Assembly: GCF_040802235.1 (NCBI RefSeq)
Contig: NC_133156.1
Coordinates: 139,483,173 to 139,547,172 of the forward strand
Source: Manis javanica
Lineage: Eukaryota > Chordata > Mammalia > Pholidota > Manidae
Length of the DNA stretch: 64,000 nt
Reading direction: 5' to 3'
Below the pieces are notes generated by a model. It was not told where the DNA came from and did not search any database. It saw only the letters and a list, made by a program, of their open reading frames with translations. This document shows positions 61,611 to 64,000 of the stretch, piece after piece. Positions within the stretch are counted from its first letter, which is position 1. The number at the start of each line of letters is the position of its first letter. A program made the translations under genes and the position numbers.

Positions 61611-64000
61611 GCAGTAGTTATGTTCTTTTATGGATGCTCTTTGTGTATAAAGTCACCAAACACTGAATTAGTGATACTGAACAAATGCTCCTAGGATTAA
61701 GATTCTGGAAGCTTCTGGTTGTAACATTTTCATCAATTGATCAGTTGTTTAATAATTATAAAATGATTATGATTATAAAGCCATAAAAAATTGATTAAAT
61801 ATTTAAGCTGCATTATGAAAAAAAAATACCACAACAGAAAGATAGAATTTTTTCCGCTTTGATCCACCCCAACAATCTGAAAGATGTGTCTGATAGAATG
61901 TTAACTATAAAAGGCTTCAAGGAACAGAGCACTAATAAGGTGTCACGTTGCAAAAGGAATAATTAACCAGTCCCCCCACAGTCTCTGGGATCATCTCAGG
62001 ATATTTGCTTTTATATATTTTGTGCTACAGTCTCCTTTTTCAACATTCTTTATACAGTTCTCATTAGAAAAAGGTGAGAGCTTGCTTAAAAAAATCCAAC
62101 ATTGTCCTTCTTGGGTTTTTCTTATCTCCTTAATCAATCTCACGTGATTCTGGACTTATTTTCACTTAAAGTGAGTTTAAGAACCACAAAGTATTGCTAA
62201 GGGATTTCTTCTGGTTTAGGAGAAAAGCTATGTCTGGTTTTGTTTTGTTTTGTTTTCAAATGCAGAATATACTGCCTGTTCAAATAGTGAACAAGGCAGT
62301 TGAGTAGGATTTTACTATCATTAAAGATTGATTTTTTCCACCCTCTGATTGCTGACTGCATTTTGATATTTGATGATAGAGGCTCCAAATTAGTGACCAG
62401 ATTTTGTAGTACCATTAGCATGTCACAGAGGAAATCATAAATGTTTTGTGCACAAATATGAAAAATCCAGCTTCAGAGAAGAGTACCTGCTTACAGTGCA
62501 TGTGATGAGTGAGGGGCGGGGGTGGCTGAGATTTGGACCAGACGTGGGTCCAGGCACTTGTGTATCACAGAGCACATCTTGTTTCTGTATGCCACGTTCC
62601 AGTTCCATTACCTCAGAAAATATACAGCAGGTGACAAAGGACGACTCAAGTGTGAACCTCCTATGGCACAAAAGGAATCTGTCTCCTATTGCCTCAATTT
62701 GTACTGAAGCGAATGCAGTTTGTATTTCTTCGAAGTCGTAGGACAATATAGTGCTTAATGCAACCTTAACCCAATTCCAAGAAAAGAGGACCAGTCAGTT
62801 CCAAACTGTGGTGTACAAATCTTATGGCCAGGGCTGTTAAAAAGCAAGCTTATTATATGATTTGTAGCAAGCTCTACTATTTGGGGATTATGTCGATCAC
62901 CTCCCTGGGAAAAGCAATTAAACTGTACCTCAAGGAGAGATCTGCCTGTGGGGGTCAGCTTTTAACCACAGCCCATTTACAAATTCCAGCAGTTAGCAAA
63001 CCTGGGAAAATTTATCTTTAAACTGATCTAACAAGTAAGCAAAGGGATTTTCTGCAGGAGGAGAACTATTAAGTAATTAAGGTGTGAAAGAAAGGAGAGG
63101 GACAAAAAAAGCTTTTAATTGGAACATCCCCCAAAGCCTGAAGCTGTCTCCTGTGCTGCACTGGCTGGCTCTAGTTGGTTGGAAGGGCCAGTCTCTGCAA
63201 CTCCACCTGCTCTTTTCTGTGTATCTCCACTGCAGCTACACCTCCGATTCAGAGCAGGGGTGGGGTGGGGGCGCACAGAAAGCTAGCTGCAGGTTACACT
63301 TCCAGCCTGAAGAATTCCACTTTTTCCAGATCTCCACTGAGCTAAAATAAGAATCCTTTGAAAATGGGCTCAGGTGCCTCAGAACAGGCTGGTTTTGCCA
63401 GCATACATCCTGGCAATGCTTTCCTGCCCCAAACTGCCAGGACTTCCCAGACTCCACACACTGTGTTCTCCTGTGCTTAAGAGAATAGAGCTCTGCAATC
63501 GCATTCACTCCCTGTGCACCCCGTGGGATTTGGATTTGGTTCACACCAGGGTAAACAGATCCCAGTGATGTTTTTGTTTATCCCAACAGAAGTTTGCCAT
63601 CAGATAAGTCTTAGTTTAGCAAACACATTTGCTTTGCAGACCCAGTGCTCACTGGTTAGCATGGCTTCTTGCACTTAGAGACACATTTTCCCCGCTTTGG
63701 GCCGTTAACCCACTCATTATTCAGCCGTCAGCAGCAAAGAAGAGCAATGATCACGAAGGAAGAGGCCAAGCACCTACGGCGCCACTTGAGAGGAAACAGG
63801 CTGGGAAACTGCACCTGCCAGGGTCTTGCCTGCTGCCCTCCTGAGCCACTAGCTGAGCCACTAGGTCTCTCTGCAAACTTACAGGGTAAAACCCTCAGGG
63901 GACTGGGTTTCTCAATAAGGAGCTGAAGGCCCGAGAAGCAATGGGGTCCCTTCTTGTCACCTGTCCTGCCATCCTACTGTGTCCCCCAGTCCTGCGAAGC

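Noticed and set aside
63257..63271. G-rich run GGGGTGGGGTGGGGG as a quadruplex
   Set aside because: Only three G blocks of adequate length are present; a fourth would need a distant partner.

Overview
This is eukaryotic DNA, almost certainly from a placental mammal. It contains the promoter, 5' untranslated region and first coding exon of ANKH (progressive ankylosis homolog, a membrane protein of pyrophosphate/ATP export and mineralisation control) on the + strand. The 32 residues encoded at 12240-12335 match the mammalian ANKH N-terminus as I know it, and the exon ends in a consensus splice donor (CAG|GTAAGT). I see no primate Alu, rodent B1/B2, ruminant BovB/Bov-tA, carnivore tRNA-Lys SINE, pig PRE1 or horse ERE elements. 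Ancient MIR, L2 and L1 copies are present, together with a few younger L1-type insertions. This suggests a non-primate, non-rodent eutherian with little recent SINE activity. The minus-strand element at 57.4-58.5 kb gives me a weak, unverified impression of pangolin.

Layout. Positions 1 to about 11100 are non-coding sequence upstream of ANKH. They hold a very long polypurine tract (2197-2565), a MIR, a 2-kb antisense ancient L1 and an L2 tail. About 11130-12480 is a CpG island with GC boxes, a TATA-like element, a GGC run and a GCC run facing each other as an inverted triplet repeat, an acceptor-like polypyrimidine-AG site, and upstream ATGs. The ANKH coding exon lies at 12240-12335. Everything from 12336 to the window end is intron 1. 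I find no ANKH exon 2, so the intron is longer than 51 kb here. The intron holds MIR, L2, L1, hAT-like and LTR-like repeats, a 70-bp tandem duplication, and one young-looking retrotransposon with a perfect 14-bp target-site duplication.

No operon, CRISPR array, prokaryotic system or second protein-coding gene is supported. The most informative parts are the ANKH leader (competing upstream ATGs, triplet repeats, and CpG sites at positions of known human gain-of-function mutations) and the dated insertion events in the intron. Repeat boundaries were read by eye and are approximate. Family names come from recognition of consensus motifs, not from a search.
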